DNA of 64,000 nt from Solenopsis invicta (lineage: Eukaryota > Arthropoda > Insecta > Hymenoptera > Formicidae), in NCBI RefSeq assembly GCF_016802725.1, contig NC_052670.1:15219641-15283640 (forward strand). Direction: 5' to 3'. A program made the translations under genes and the position numbers. Shown here piece after piece: positions 1 to 11,402 of the stretch. The notes beneath the pieces were generated by a model. It made no database searches and was not told where the DNA came from. It was given only the letters and a program-made list of their open reading frames with translations. Within the stretch, counting starts at the first letter, position 1. Every line of letters begins with the position of its first letter.

Positions 1-1599
1 GACTAAAGGAAAGATTACGGTGACTGGTTTCGATTCTGTTTGAATCCCTGTTTTTTGTATTTGTGTTTTAGTTTTAGTTTTTATTCAAGTAATATAATCC
101 AATAACAAAGTAGTATGTTAGTATCGATGATCTTCCTCTATTAATCATCAAAATCGATTGAAGGGTGACATTTTTTTTACCTCTTGTATCATTTACATAT
201 CGATCTAATACCCAATTTATTTTATTGCTTATTAAATACTTTTTTCTATTTTTTTTTAAACACTTTTTAATCTTCTATTAAAATTTTAATCTTAAAAATA
301 AAATTTTATAAATTCATATTTTTAACCAGAATTTTAATATCTTTTTATTCTATATCTTTTATTGCATGTTTTTGTTTTTGCTATGACATAATTTTGTGCT
401 TCGTACAGTTTCCGGTAGCGGTAAATATAAAATGAATTTTGGCAAACGTGTCTACGGCAAAAATCGATGAGATACTTTCCGCATCGTGATATTTATACGC
501 TCATATCGGCGGTCAGCACAAAAAAAAATATGAAATAAAACGAATTCCAGAACGTTTCTTTATTTAAATCAGTGCGATTGCATTTCGCTGGCAAGAACCA
601 AAGTTATTTATTGTATAATCGTGCCCTGTAATTAGAGCGATTCATTTGTCCAATTAGTCACATTCCTAGACGCGAGTTTACAGCGTTTTGCGTTCAGGAG
701 ATTAATGCACAAGTACCGGATTTCTTTCTTCTGACTATTCTTGTACGTATAAATAACATTTAATTGCCGGACACAGGTGCGACTGCGAGATTAAAATGAA
801 CTGACAGGAGACATATACGGACACGGCGCTTGCTACTAACATATTCCCGGAAGAGAGGAAAACGGCGGCGTTGCAAATATTGAAGAAATGAGACCGGCGT
901 ATCTCGTTCACACTGACGAGAACTCTGGCGACTCGCCGTTAGTTCCCTTTACCGTTAACTTTTACTACAATTTCTCTAATTATACTCGCGAAAATGCTTC
1001 TTTGTTTGCACCGAGCAAACGCTTATAAAATCACCGCGAGGGGCGATCATCGCTGCCCCGCTGTCCTACGACGAGGAGAAACGGTTGCATTTCAAATGCC
1101 GTTCTAGCATTTCCGAGGAGCGTTATTAAAAACGTCGCCAACCGCGAGTGCGTTCCATGTTGCTTTGCAATCTTCTGTGCTCTTGTACGTTAGAATTAAA
1201 CGACCGCCAACCGAGGAATAAAATTTGTACGCGCGCAACTGGGGAAAGATTTCCGTGTGTCAAACAAAAATACTTAACTACAGATCGTCAAGCGTATTGG
1301 TCGAGCTGACGGAGAGAACGAAAGGCTATGGACGAATACAAATTTTGAGCCGGTAGATCAATGTAATGTTTCATCGCGCACGTTTTTCCAGATGGGTCCG
1401 GCTCAATCTCCGTTCCGAATGCGCATAATCTCGAGCGAGTGTTACACGGTCGTTCGCTTTTAGGACCGTAACATCGTAACACGAGCGGGTCGGCCGAGTT
1501 TGTTTCGCGCGGACGCGACCCGTCGTCGTTTTTTTTTGCACGAATTACGGTTGGTTAAATATTTATCCACGTTAGAGAGACGGTAAAAGAAAGCGAAAG

Positions 1600-1603
<4 letters not shown>
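1..1603. other. Non-coding spacer with a CpG-rich island
   Basis: The first 780 bases are AT-rich spacer with poly-T tracts. From about 780 to 1,560 the sequence becomes GC- and CpG-rich. No reading frame here looks like a protein, and no RNA gene or transposon end was recognised. Confidence 0.5.
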
Positions 1604-1630
<27 letters not shown>

Positions 1631-1634
1631 GAGA
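1604..1634. repeat. (GA)n microsatellite
   Basis: A purine-rich run starts as GAAA repeats and resolves into an uninterrupted GA dinucleotide tract of about 11 units, directly after the CpG-rich island. Confidence 0.9.
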
Positions 1635-2907
1635 AGAGGAAATTTTTATTGGCTGCAATATCTACTTTACAATAGCACTTACAAGTTAAATATTACATAT
1701 AATAATAAACATTGTTTTTGTTTAAATTAATATTACATAATTTCACTGTTTTATATTAAAAAAAAATTCCATTACCTAATTATTGAATTGCATTTTCAGA
1801 TAATTCCATTTTTTTTTATAGGCAAATAATTGGACACAGCCTATCTCTTATATATTAATAAATTAAAATGTATTAATATACACTAATACATGTTAATAAA
1901 CATACATACCCAATTCTCTCTTTGACAAATGCAGTTGTTTCAAACGTATCTATAAAATCATTACCCTTTTATTACACCCAAGTATTATTCTCATTTTTTA
2001 GTTGTTTGCAATTATCTTAAGTGTGTCTTATTTAATTACACACCTAGTGCGTTTCGTTTTTATTTTTTTTTTTTACTTATATAATTCTCATATATGGGAA
2101 AATTTAAATTTTTATTTATAATCTATACTTCTCGAAATGTTTTATTTCATTAATTACATTTATTAATATTTTATTCTTTGTCGTTATTTGAGAGAGAAGG
2201 GGAGATCGCATTAATACATTCGTTGAATTCGAGAAGCCTACGTTGACAGGCTGCACATCTAGTTCGCTGTCATTGTAATTGACATTATCGACGTACGTGC
2301 GACAGATCGTTTATTTTTGAGCGCCGATTGATCGACGAATGGGGACCTCGCAGGCGGGGCTATCGTTGCTGTTACCGAAGCTAATGTACAGACGGATTAT
2401 CGTCCGTTATCGCAACGGTAACACCGTCCCGTTAATAGCATCGGGGAAAAGTTGATTAACCCTATCGCGTCGCGCGGTAGCCCGAATTTCGCCGCCGGTG
2501 GTTTCGCATGTCGACCGCATATATAGAAGATAAATTGGCCCGATCGAATTGTTGTAAAACTATTCGAAAGCGTTATGCACCGGCCGCTTTTATATTGCAA
2601 CCAATTTCCGTGTAATATTCAGAATGAGAATAAATAAAGCGATACGAGACGAGAATAACGCAGTGTCAAAAGAGCGAAATGCAGGAAATCTAACGGCGAA
2701 TCGCGAGTAATCTCTCATCGACTTTCATCATCGGTGATCACGACGAGTTATTACTACTCCGCGCAATTATTCTTTTGTAATCGACGCGAGAAACTCAGCC
2801 GCGATATTTAATGTATTCGCGAGAAATTTGATCGTCGACAAAGGACATATTTTTCTCCATTTTTCCCTCTTTGTTCCTCGATGTGTCTTCTCTCCCCCCC
2901 CCCTCTC
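1635..2907. other. Non-coding spacer
   Basis: AT-rich spacer runs to about 2,200, then a CpG-rich stretch to about 2,800. Reading frames are short and lack recognisable domains. Nothing further can be supported. Confidence 0.5.
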
Positions 2908-3006
2908 CACACACCCACACACATACACGCACACACACGCACACACACGCACACGCACGCACGCACACGCACACACACGCACACGCACGCACGCACACGC
3001 ACACAC
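2908..3006. repeat. Compound (CA)n / (CACACG)n microsatellite
   Basis: About 100 bases of CA dinucleotides are interspersed with ACGC, following a C9-10 run. The tract is open in several frames on both strands, giving His/Thr- or Cys/Val-rich artefacts that are not genes. Confidence 0.95.
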
Positions 3007-3627
3007 ATGTATATACACATATATATTTATATATCAGTTTTTTAATGTCTCTGACGTACTCTTATTCTATGTCATTAACATTGTAAAACTTTATTTGAAA
3101 CGAGAAAATAATGCGATACCGCGAAAAGAAAAGCGTTAGTGGCTTTCAGCGTGCTTTAGAAATACTCTTTTACCGGGATCAATGCGATAACGGCGCCGAT
3201 TCATCTTTTCCTCTCGTGGTGAGAAACGTGCGCGCGCTTCTCTCATTCTAGCCTCCGACTAATCTCGGATTTTCTGCTAGGATACTTCTTTTCCTCTTGC
3301 TTGGCGTGCAACGGTTTGCGGACGGGAAAGGGGAACGATGGGGTGGTTCAGTGGAGATTATTCTCATCGATGGTTACGGCTTATGTACGCCAGACGCCAT
3401 TAGCTCCGACGCAAAAAGCGTGCTGCCGCGCGGCTAATACCGAATTCTGCTCGTCTCCTTATGGATCCCGGGCTGCTACGTTGTTCGGAGCTACGGAGCG
3501 GGACTCGCGCCGTTAAAGTCACCGTTGATTCATAATGCTCCTTTCTCATATCCTCCGCCCCGGGTCTTACGAACTTCACAAGTGTCTTGCAAATAATGCT
3601 GTGGAATATTATGCTATATGCGTTGTT
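3007..3627. other. Non-coding spacer
   Basis: A TATA-rich edge of the microsatellite is followed by a moderately CpG-rich stretch. Overlapping open frames of about 70-80 codons occur on both strands at 3,301-3,633. They show no domain and no splice context. Confidence 0.45.
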
Positions 3628-4520
3628 TGCCATTATCTCTATAAAGTTATCCGGGTAATTATCTAGATGAAAAAAACGGCTGTATCTTATTTTTATCTAG
3701 ATTATTAAAATGCATATCATCCTTATCTTTAGCTTAAATAAAAGATGTGTTATCCAGAAGTTACTATTTATCCTAATAGGAGAAGTTTTTGAAATTGATA
3801 AAAACTGATTGCACGGAAAAAAAAGTAGCGCGATGTAAAAATTGTCCTAAAACTATAAGTGGTCCGAAAACTTTTACAAAGAACTTTGTCATTATAATGT
3901 GAGTTGCATATTCCGTCTGTTTCTCAACTTTTTTTATTTTTATTTGCGTATGGATTCAAATAAGAAAAAGAATATTCCTTGTCCTAGTTTAAGTTGTTTG
4001 AATTCTTGTTTTTAAAAAAATAAAGATTTATAAATAAAAATGTGACTGTATTATTAATATGTTTTTATGTCCTTAATTGTTTTGCTCCACAGAGATATTA
4101 TCTAGATAAAGCGATACAATTTCAAATTAAAAATTAAATCACATTTATCGTATCTAAGATACGTTCAAATGTAATTTGTCTTATTTTTATCTAAATAATT
4201 GTAAGTGGTCTAAGCGCGCTGGCTGTGCGCTTTACAGTGCTCCCTAATAAGAAAAAAAGAATATTCTTTGTCAATTTGAGTTATTTGAATTCTTGTTTTT
4301 AAAAAATAGAGATTTATAAATAAAAATACGAATGTATTGTTAATACGTTTTTACGTTCTAAATTGTTTTGCTCAACAGCGATATCATCCAGACAAAACAA
4401 TGCAACTTTAAATTTAAAATTAAATCATATTTATCTTATCTAAGATACGTTTAATTTACCTTATCCTTATCTAAATAAATGTAAGTTGTCCAAGCGCAAA
4501 CTTGCAAACTGGCAACTTGC
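3628..4520. mobile_element. Dispersed repeat family 1, copy 1, with internal tandem duplication
   Basis: This stretch matches 30,521-31,330 along its whole length (shared landmarks TTGCC, ATCTAGATAA, GGAAACTTTTACAA-like, TTGTTTTGCTC, CTAAGATAC, CTAAGCGC). The segment 3,958-4,247 is repeated in tandem as 4,248-4,520, so the 3' part is present twice here and once in the other copy. Terminal parts are rich in ATCTAGATAA and its complement, an imperfect inverted repeat. No transposase frame is present, so it is probably a non-autonomous DNA element. Exact ends and target duplication are not resolved. Confidence 0.7.
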
Positions 4521-5312
4521 AGTGTTCCCTGCGTGCGTTACGATTTATCGGCGCGTGCGAATAATTAAAAACAAGGTCAAGAGTAATTTACTGCTTAACG
4601 GGCAATTGTTCTGCAAAATGAAAACGCACACACCAGTTTTGTAAAAGTAAGAGATACAGGAAATAGTTTCCCACTTTACGTTGCTTAATTCAGCGTTTCT
4701 CAACGGCGATAAAGTTTTCGTTACTCGTATAAACTTAATTAAAGAGCCAATAGGATTCGACTATCTATCTAATGTCCGGATAGACTGGATACGCTATGGG
4801 ATTACGAAGCCTCGTGTAATTCCGCGCGCGTCAGACTAATCCAAAAGTAATTCCGCGACAGTCTGATAACTACGCGCGGCTGTACGGCTACACGCTAATG
4901 GATTCCTCCTCGATAATTGTAAATCTGTTATACAGCGCGGGAACGCTCAAAGTAACACTCATCACATTGCCCGACAAGAGTCGCGCGGCCGATCGATCGT
5001 CTCGATCAAATTTACCGACTCGCGGCAGCAATTCAAATTCGATGCGCGTAACTCCGCCAATCTAACTTAGCGTCGCTTCCCTCTTCTACCTAAGCATTGA
5101 CTCGATTATGGCATCGCGGACGAGCGCCTCTCGCCGCATCAAACCTCCTTTCGTGGAAGATGTGCATGATGATGAAAAATATTAGACGATCGTAATCATT
5201 AAATACCAATGCAATGTTCAAAGTATATGCCTTATTTATAAATATTATCGCTATATCTTTAATTTTTACACTTTTATATTTTAAAATACGCAATATTCCG
5301 ATGTAATAAAAG
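4521..5312. other. Non-coding spacer
   Basis: Mixed-composition spacer with a CpG-rich segment at about 4,780-5,130. No coding or RNA feature was recognised. Confidence 0.45.
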
Positions 5313-5549
5313 CACGCTGAAGAAAAGAGTTTGGTAATAGCTACCAAATGTTGAGTGAAATGTTAATTAAACATTTAATATCGATATGATCAAAAATAAT
5401 TTTACTTTTATAAATATTTTGTAATATTACTAAATTTAATAATGTTTGCTAAATATTCAGAAAAGCAAAATTATTTTTGGTTATATTAACCAAATATTTA
5501 ATTATTTAGTCAATATTTGATAGCTATTGCCAAACTCTTTTTTTCAGTG
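5313..5549. mobile_element. MITE with long terminal inverted repeats, family 2, copy 1
   Basis: The left end reads CTGAAGAAAAGAGTTTGG and the right end, reverse-complemented, reads CTGAAAAAAAGAGTTTGG. The match continues inward for about 55 bases (AATAGCTANCAAAT and so on). There is no coding capacity. Related copies lie immediately downstream and at 38,096-38,374. Confidence 0.85.
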
Positions 5550-5578
5550 TAGATGCGCGCAAAGGGGTAAATTGTTAT

Positions 5579-5822
5579 ACTGAAAAAACAGTTTGATAAC
5601 AATAGACAAGGGTTATTAAGCTTTGATGAAATAATTTCATTTAAATGTTTGTTTAATATAACGAAATATTTAGTAACTGTTCAGTAATCGACTGATTACT
5701 ATCACTATATTTGATTTTCACTCATAAAATTATTAATGATATTACATATTTGGTTATATTATAATGAAACGTTTAATTGAAGTTATTTTACCAAAGTTTG
5801 ATTATTATTATCTTTTTTCCAG
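5579..5822. mobile_element. MITE with terminal inverted repeats, family 2, copy 2
   Basis: The ends read ACTGAAAAAACAGTTTG and, reverse-complemented, ACTGGAAAAAAGATAAT. Both sides then run into TTTGRTRAAATAA-like and TTAATATAAC blocks. The interior matches 38,096-38,374 (CTTTGRTGAAATA, GTAACC/TGATTACTATCA, TTTGATTATTATTATCT). It is non-coding and sits about 30 bases from copy 1. Confidence 0.75.
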
Positions 5823-7488
5823 TCTACGATATGTATAATACATACGCTAGAAAAAGAATTAAGGACGTTTTGGGAAATTCTACAACATCAGAGAAATCAT
5901 CGAAATTTAAAGAGGCTTAAGTTTACTTTTTCCAGTTTGACAACACAAAATTTTTGCCTCTATAAATATTCGAGCTTTGGTCCTGATAACAGTAGCAAAG
6001 AAGGAAATAATGAAAAATTTAGCTTATAATGGCTCATGCAGCGAAAATAATCTTATTTTCCTGCAGTTTTAGGTAAATAACTCTTAAATGAATACGTATG
6101 AATCCAAATAAATTTTATTAATTATTTTAAATATTTAACTTTATTATTATTATTAAATATTTATTAATATATGTAAAAAATTGAATTTAATTTATAACGT
6201 TACATCCTCATTATAGATTTGTATTTAAGGACTGCAAAACGTGATTTTAATTTATAAAAACTGAGAGCAAAGAAAAACTTAAATAATTTTTAAACCAACA
6301 AGAGAATTGTGTTCAAATTTTGCGCAGATCTCTTCATCAAACATAAGAATGGAACAGTCTATGAAAATTTTAAATATTTACTCATACTTTAGGCGCGACA
6401 CATACAAATTGCAAGACAGTATTTCCTAAAACACAAATACTCCGTTACTTTTTGATTTTTGATGCTTGTGCATAGAGCATCGAGAGATTGACGTTTGAGC
6501 GGAGCAGACACTGATCAGCCGTGCACTTTTTAATATTTCTGCGCCGAGGTTGTCGTTGATAAAAGCTCGCTGGTGGAGGAACGGTGACGTTTGAAAACGT
6601 GGCCGCGGCACTTTTGCAAGGTAAAATCTGGCTCAGCTGATCAGCTTGAAGCACTTGTGGTGTACGCGCGTATGTACGCGGTGTCTATTAATGGCCGCGC
6701 GATTAAAACGGGTGGTTACGCGAGCATGCCGGACGAAAATAGACGTGAAGCAAAACGTGCAAACCTATAGTCCCCTCTGTGTCCTCTCCCTGTCTGCGTT
6801 CCTCCCCTGCAAACCTGACGCGAGTTGCGTCGGCGCGTGCCAATTATTCTTTGCTGCACGCCGGAGAGAATTACGTTTCATAACGTATTGTACTCTGTAT
6901 GTTTTCAATTTAACGACCAGGCCGATATGTTTTTCGTTGCGAGAGAGAATAAACACATAGACCTCGCCGAAAGGAAATAACCTGCGGTCCGCATGCACGT
7001 GTGTGTGTGTTCCTCTTTGTGGAATATCATAATAACGTAAATATTTTTATCTCTACCGGACAGCGCTATATTATATGGCTCGGTTATGCTCATAACGATG
7101 TAATATTGAAAATAAATTATTTTGCGCACATTTACCCTTCCAGTTTTGATTTATTCTAAAGATGTGCTATTGTTTCAAAAAAGTCAATTTCTTTTAGTTC
7201 GATCTAGATCGGAGACTAGGAAAATGATTTGGTAAAAATCGACAGGCAATGATCGATCTTTTTATCAAATTTTACAAAATATTAAATATTATTTGAAATA
7301 ACTACACGTAAACCATAAATGTAAAATATCAGTAACTATTTGTTTATTGATGTACGTTCAGTGTTTACTTTTTATAAATATTCATGTACTTTTTTTTGCA
7401 ATAATTGTATACTTTATAAATCCCATTTGCTTGTTTTTACACAATCTTCAAATACATTGTTTATTGTTACAATCAGTGTACGCGTTAA
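5823..7488. other. Non-coding spacer with CpG-rich segment
   Basis: AT-rich spacer runs to about 6,430, then a CpG-rich island at about 6,440-6,990, then AT-rich DNA. Overlapping frames on both strands at 6,426-6,998 have no domains. Confidence 0.45.
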
Positions 7489-7618
7489 TTACGCGCGCAC
7501 GCGCGCGTGTGTGTGTGTGTGCGTGCGTGTGCGTGTGCGTGTGCGTGTGCGTGTGCGTGTGCGTGTGCGTGTGCGTGTGCGTGTGCGTGTGCGTGTGCGT
7601 GTGTGTGTGTGTGTGTGT
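7489..7618. repeat. (GT)n / (GTGTGC)n microsatellite
   Basis: About 130 bases: CGCG repeats, then GT, then a long regular GTGCGT array, then GT again. The hexamer register is strikingly regular in the middle. Two long Val/Cys/Arg frames through it are artefacts. Confidence 0.95.
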
Positions 7619-9755
7619 TCTTATAATTTTACAAGTTTATTAATTTTAAAATACAAGCTGAGTATTGTTGCATATTTTAAGTATGCATACTGTGATTTTC
7701 CCAATTTATAAACAAAAATTAATAATAATATTTTAAAAAGCAACATGCATTCCAAAAAAATGAAATCTGAATGTTCTATTGTTTATCGATGTCTACAATC
7801 GATGAATGTATCGAAGCTTTAGATTTTATCCAAGTATCCAGTATAAATTTTATGTCGATTAAATTAATCGAAGCTGTGAAATTGATCTAAACAATCAAAT
7901 TGGATGCAAATAAATTGATTCTTCACCCATCCCTAAATTTATTTATGAATAAAAACAGTTTCCTTGATAAGGTTGTATGTGATATAATATTACTAAAAAA
8001 AATTTGAAAATTTTTTAAATTGTTTTATTGTTACATTTAAGTGTTTATGTAAAATTTAAGCATATTTTTTAAATTAATTTAAAAGTTATTTCATTTTTTG
8101 TTTGCTTGATTCTTACATGAAATCACATTTTATAGCACTCTTTTTTTTGTAAATTTGATGAAGAAATGAAATTAGAATTAAAATCAAATTTTTTACTTAT
8201 AATAAATATTTGTGCCAAGAATCATCATTTGAAATTCATTTGCTTGTTTGAATGTTATTTACCAAAAGCGAAATAGGGTTATTTTCACTGCAAAAATTAT
8301 TATAAGCTAAACTATTTGTTTTCTTCTGTGTTGCTGTTTAAGAGCCAAATTTGGGTATTTGCGATCAAAATTTGTTTGTCGTTTTTTAAGAAGATGAATA
8401 AGTCTAAGAAGTCTTTATCTTTAAATTCCGATAATTTTTAGTTCGTATTGTACATCCAAAAACATCCGGTAAAAAAGTTATCGGAAAAGATCGCCTCGTC
8501 ACGCGTCTCGAGATATTGAGTCTATTGACGTTTGAAGTGATGTCGTAATACTACATTGTTTTGAAGAAGGAGTGTGAGAGGCGTGTTAATGCACGTACAA
8601 ATAAATACATCAGCCATTTCCGATACGATGCCGACGTGCGAGCCCGCGCTCGCAAACGCGCCCGAATTGTCATGTATTCTTGGTGCTCGTTAAAGTCACG
8701 CGGCTCTATTTTTACATTTGACCAAGCCACCGTCAGCCTCGTTCCGCTACATTTTCCCAGTGTCGCCCCAGCGCGCTTCCGGTAGCGGCCGTGCCGATTA
8801 AATCACAGCTGCCCGCTCGCCGTTCGCCGAATTAGGTAGCTTTTTTTTTTTTAACGCAATGACAGGTCTCTCTGCGCGAAAAAACTCGCTTTAAAACGAT
8901 CGACGCGCTTCAGCACTCTAGCTTTATCCGATTATTGGCACCGCTTGATACCATTGAGCTTAATTAGCTGAAATCCGGTCGCTGCCCTCTGATTCGTTCG
9001 CAATTGTCTGTGCACTGTTTATTCTCAATATTCCGTCCATCTTCGTTAAGAGGAACGATATTTGTCGTTTTGAGTCAATTCCAGTCGCAAGCCGGATATT
9101 TTCTGTGTCAACACGTCGTTTGACATAATGAATTTTACCGGATTTTTTTTTGGGGGGGGGGCAATAAAATGAAGCAAACTTCGTGATATTAAAAGTTGAC
9201 TTTATGTTGGGTTATTTTAATTTTACTTTAGTATTTTATGTTAGCACGTCGCGTCGATGTCTCGATTAAAGTACCTGAGTCGAAATAAAATGAATAAGGC
9301 TCATTTATTCATTTTATTTTTAAAAACTATGGAAATATTGAAATTAATTAAGTGAAAATGAAATATCTATTTTTATTAAAAAAATAAAATATATATATAT
9401 ATATCTTCCATATAGAATATTTGTAAACAAAAAAATTGTTTTAACTCTGACTTTGAGCTTTGTTACGCTTATGAATGTAATAAGGTCCGAATCGAAAGTT
9501 TATTGGAAATAACAAAGTAACTAAATTATTTTTTAAATTGCTTTAAAATTGTTATTATTATTACTCACAACAATGAAATCCCTTAGGATTTACTCTTCCG
9601 TCAGAGATTACAATTGCCTTTAATTTTGTCATTAATTAATTTTTTAATCTTCGTAAATTTGAACGCAATTTTAATTAGCATTAAAAATCGTTCTTTTCTG
9701 GTGCATACGTCATACATAATAAACAAATAACAATGGCCATAACGACCATGATAAA
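7619..9755. other. Non-coding spacer; possible hAT relic near 7,780-7,940
   Basis: AT-rich. Around 7,780-7,930 there are three ATCGAT/ATCGAA clusters ending in CACCCATCCCTA, the kind of sequence found at hAT element ends; no partner end was found. A CpG-rich stretch follows at about 8,500-9,120, then a G9 tract near 9,152 and a short (AT)n at about 9,389. No gene was recognised. Confidence 0.35.
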
Positions 9756-9945
9756 AATTTCCGATAGAAAAAATTCTATCGTTTTGAATATGGATTTTGG
9801 TTCGTGATTTCTATCGGAAAATGATAGAAAGCGATTTATATTAGTGAAACTTCCGATAGAAAATGATGGAATAAAGAATATGGATTTTGATTCGTGAATT
9901 CACAAATGTGAATCGTTTTCTATCGTTTTCTATGAAAAAATGTTA
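9756..9945. repeat. Local repeat cluster of CCGATAGAAA / GAATATGGATTTTG
   Basis: The motif TTCCGATAGAAA occurs at about 9,760 and 9,850. Each copy is followed by GAATATGGATTTTG and TTCGTGA. Inverted copies (TTTTCTATCG, TTTCTATCGG) are interleaved at about 9,775, 9,810 and 9,915. It is probably a decayed inverted-repeat element with a roughly 90-base internal direct repeat. Confidence 0.65.
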
Positions 9946-10412
9946 CCAGGCCACACAAGTAATAACCACATAAGTAGATTTAATTGCCACGTTGTTTCTA
10001 AAAGATATACTTATTCCAAAAATATCTATATATTTGTTATTTTCTATAGTTAGGAAGTTGAATAATATTACAATGTTATAGTAAATCATAAAATAATACA
10101 TATATTTAATAAACTTTACATCGAATTTTTATAAAAACGGATGATATACCTAATTTGTCGAAAGTTTTTGTTGCACCAAACAAGCACATTGCTGCCGATT
10201 CTAATTCTCTATTCTCTCTTTGCATACTTTCTATGACACACTTTTTAAGCATATATTCTAGGCATAAAGCGCGTTTTTAAATATTAAATTCAAAAGTAGG
10301 CTTTACTTGGCTCATGTACTTTATTTTGTAATTACATTGGCACACAAGCACGTTACACATGTGCACGTTACACTCGTTTTAGACTATGTCTGCACTGCGG
10401 GAGTAAACTCTC
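9946..10412. other. Non-coding spacer
   Basis: AT-rich sequence with no recognised feature. Confidence 0.45.
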
Positions 10413-11402
10413 CACACAAGAGCATTCGTAAGGCGTTACGTTAAGTACTGATCTTAAACTTAAATGCTATACCTACATAACAGTAAACTTATGTTAAGAG
10501 GGCGTAGAAAAAAGTTTAGAATTTTGTTAGTATAGGCGTAGTAATTGAATATAAAATCCTTTTGTATGCTATATTAACAATAAAAATCTATTTGCAAAGT
10601 TACAAAATATCAATAATGAAATCATCAATTATAGTTTGATTCTCTGCGCGGTGTAAATCTGTGATTTTGTAGGAATAACTCGAGAACAAAGATATCGAGT
10701 TTTTTTTTAATTAAAGATTATTAAATTTTTTATAAAACTATTTGAATGAATTTTATATTGTTACTTATTTACATTTTATATCACTAAAAATGATTCCATT
10801 TCTTCAATTTTTCGTATCTTTTGCCTTAATTTTCTTAATTTTTACTGGATTTAAAAACTTCATATGTTAATTTATAGTTTAAAAAATAGGTTTTTTTTTA
10901 TTATTAATACGTAGTATCAGTAGTACAGAGAGAATTTTGTATTTATTTCTATATTTATATTAACGAGTTTATCGAGTTTTTTGCCATTTTACGATCCTAA
11001 AGCAAATTTTATTACCAACATTTTTTTTTAGCTAATCTTTGAATTAGTTTCACGAAATTCCAAATTCGATCTTTAACACAATTGAATTTTTTAACACAAA
11101 TGAAGATCATGTTAACAGCGAAAAAGCTTTTTAATACGTGATAAATTTTTTAAAATTAGAATTTTTTTGTTAGTATTATAAAAGCGCTTTTCATTTTTGT
11201 GCATACTTTTATTGTGTAAAAGAATTAGGAAACCTATAATGCCAATTCATAGACATTTTGTAATAAAAAAATGTAATTTGCTTTAAGATCTGTAAAAATG
11301 ATAACGTAACGTAAAACGTTACATTAAGATTTTGTAGCATAAGTTTACTGTTGCAAATTAAAATTTAACATCACTAACGCTTTACGATATGTTCTTGTAT
11401 GG
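10413..11402. mobile_element. 990-bp non-autonomous inverted-repeat element
   Basis: The left end reads ACAAGAGCATTCGTAAGGCG and the right end, reverse-complemented, reads ACAAGAACATATCGTAAAGC. Further inside, both arms carry ACAGTAAACTTATG. The interior is AT-rich with no long frame, so it is non-autonomous. No target-site duplication is obvious, and the superfamily is not assigned. Confidence 0.65.

Noticed and set aside
2767..3139. Several overlapping frames on both strands (Cys/Val- or His/Thr-rich)
   Set aside because: They are translations of the CA/CG microsatellite; open in many frames simultaneously.
7340..7711. 123- and 98-codon plus-strand frames with Val/Arg or Val/Cys runs
   Set aside because: Microsatellite translation with AT-rich flanks; no start context or domain.
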